Source: Croceibacterium_B sp035470785 (GTDB taxonomy: Bacteria > Pseudomonadota > Alphaproteobacteria > Sphingomonadales > Sphingomonadaceae). Taken from it: a stretch of 6,177 nucleotides of DNA. The stretch is from contig DATIQN010000033.1 of NCBI GenBank assembly GCA_035470785.1, positions 1 through 6,177 of the forward strand. The letters run 5' to 3'. A model generated the notes under the pieces. It did no database searches. It saw nothing but the letters and a program-made list of their open reading frames with translations, and had not been told where the DNA came from. Of the stretch, positions 5,396-6,177 are shown one piece after another (the stretch's first letter is position 1; every line of letters starts with the position of its first letter). Both the position numbers and the translations under genes were made by a program.

Positions 5396-6177
5396 ATGCA
5401 AAACAATGCCACCGTGCGCGCGGCGTTCATTGCGGTGACGACGCTGTTCTTCGCCTGGGGGTTCATCACCTCGCTCATCGACCCGCTGGTGGCCAGCGTG
5501 AAGGGCGTGTTCGTCCTCAGCAACGTCCAGGCGCAGCTTTCCACCTCCGCCTTCTTCATCGCCTACGGTGTTGCTTCCTTCCCCGCCGCGGTACTGATCG
5601 CAAAGCTCAAGCCGGTGCCGTCGATCCTCGTCGCGCTGATGATGATGGTGCTCGCGTGCCTTATCATGCTCGGCGCGGCGAACGTGGCCAGCTACACGCT
5701 GGTGCTCGTCGGCCTGTTCGTGCTGGCGAGCGGGATCACGGTGCTGCAAGTCGCCGCCAACCCGCTCGCCGCCGCGCTCGGCGATCCCAAGGGCAGCCAT
5801 TTCCGCCTGACGCTGTCGCAGACCTTCAACAGCTTCGGCACTTTCATCGGCCCTTTCCTCGGCGCGGTGCTGTTCCTGAAGGACGTAGAGGTCAAGGAAG
5901 GCGCGGCGCTCAATCCCGCAGTGCGTGCCGCCGCGCTGGCCGGGATCGACCGCGCCTACTTCTGGATCTGCGGCCTCTTGATCCTACTGCTGCTCTTCTT
6001 CTGGTTCAGCCGCAGGACGGTGGCCGACGCCGCACCCCATCCGGCGCCCGCCAAGGGCTTCATTGCCCTCATCGCCGAGGCGTTCTCCTCGAAGTGGGCG
6101 CTGTTCGGCGGCTTGGCGATCTTCCTCTACGTCGGCGCCGAAGTTTCGATCGGCAGCCAGATGGCGCTGTTCCTCAA
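5396..6177 (+). CDS. MFS sugar transporter of the FucP / glucose-galactose (FHS) family, N-terminal part
   Basis: The first 260 residues of an inner-membrane proton-linked sugar transporter; the frame runs off the right edge with no stop, so roughly the C-terminal 40% is missing. Hydrophobic segments lie near residues 9-28, 47-66, 72-94, 98-118, 140-160, 188-205 and 234-252. Family signatures include FFAWGFITSLIDPLV in helix 1 (D29 aligns with the proton-coupling Asp of E. coli FucP), SAFFIAYG in helix 2, ITVLQVAANPLAAALG around 113-128, FRLTLSQTFNSFGTFIGP at 136-153 and YVGAEVSIGS with E249 in helix 7. The helix-4 position that is Glu in E. coli FucP (LETAANP) is Gln here (Q118), as in many glucose/galactose-type relatives, which argues against fucose as the substrate. 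It is transcribed away from xdhC and shows no obvious functional link to the molybdoenzyme genes. Confidence 0.9.
   Translation, partial: MQNNATVRAAFIAVTTLFFAWGFITSLIDPLVASVKGVFVLSNVQAQLSTSAFFIAYGVASFPAAVLIAKLKPVPSILVALMMMVLACLIMLGAANVASYTLVLVGLFVLASGITVLQVAANPLAAALGDPKGSHFRLTLSQTFNSFGTFIGPFLGAVLFLKDVEVKEGAALNPAVRAAALAGIDRAYFWICGLLILLLLFFWFSRRTVADAAPHPAPAKGFIALIAEAFSSKWALFGGLAIFLYVGAEVSIGSQMALFL

Noticed and set aside
5296..5559. Extension of xdhC upstream to an ATG at 5559.
   Set aside because: The extension would run antisense through the start and first helices of the transporter gene and across the whole intergenic region; XdhC homology begins just after the ATG at 5295.

Overview
The window is high-G+C bacterial DNA, densely packed with ordinary metabolic genes. 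Gene content and protein style suggest an alphaproteobacterium, most plausibly a sphingomonad or erythrobacter: a two-subunit isoquinoline-oxidoreductase-type molybdoenzyme with its own MocA and XdhC, and a FucP-type sugar transporter. This placement is inference from gene content, since no rRNA or other marker gene is present. I see no tRNA, rRNA, CRISPR array, insertion sequence or phage gene.

Layout. (1) Positions 2-1149, plus strand: the C-terminal end of a D-2-hydroxyacid dehydrogenase (glyoxylate/hydroxypyruvate reductase type) overlaps an ATP-dependent kinase of the D-glycerate 3-kinase family by an ATGA junction. Together they would reduce hydroxypyruvate to D-glycerate and phosphorylate it to 3-phosphoglycerate. 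(2) Positions 1187-3878, plus strand: iorA-like and iorB-like genes for the small [2Fe-2S] subunit and the large molybdenum-binding subunit of a xanthine-dehydrogenase-family hydroxylase or oxidase. The large subunit has a twin-arginine signal, so the enzyme is probably periplasmic; no FAD subunit is encoded here. (3) Positions 3875-5295, minus strand: xdhC then mocA, joined by a GTGA overlap. They encode a molybdenum cofactor sulfuration/insertion chaperone and a CTP:molybdopterin cytidylyltransferase, the two dedicated maturation factors such an enzyme needs. mocA converges on iorB and the two stop codons physically overlap. (4) Positions 5296-5395: a divergent intergenic region with two abutting inverted repeats. 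(5) From 5396 to the window end, plus strand: the N-terminal part of a major facilitator sugar transporter of the FucP type, cut off by the window edge.

The central block (iorA, iorB, mocA, xdhC) reads as a self-contained module for making and maturing a molybdopterin-cytosine-dinucleotide enzyme; its substrate cannot be read from sequence. I did not find a convincingly new biological system. The most notable items are the paired inverted repeats in the divergent promoter region and the overlapping stop codons between the enzyme operon and its maturation operon.
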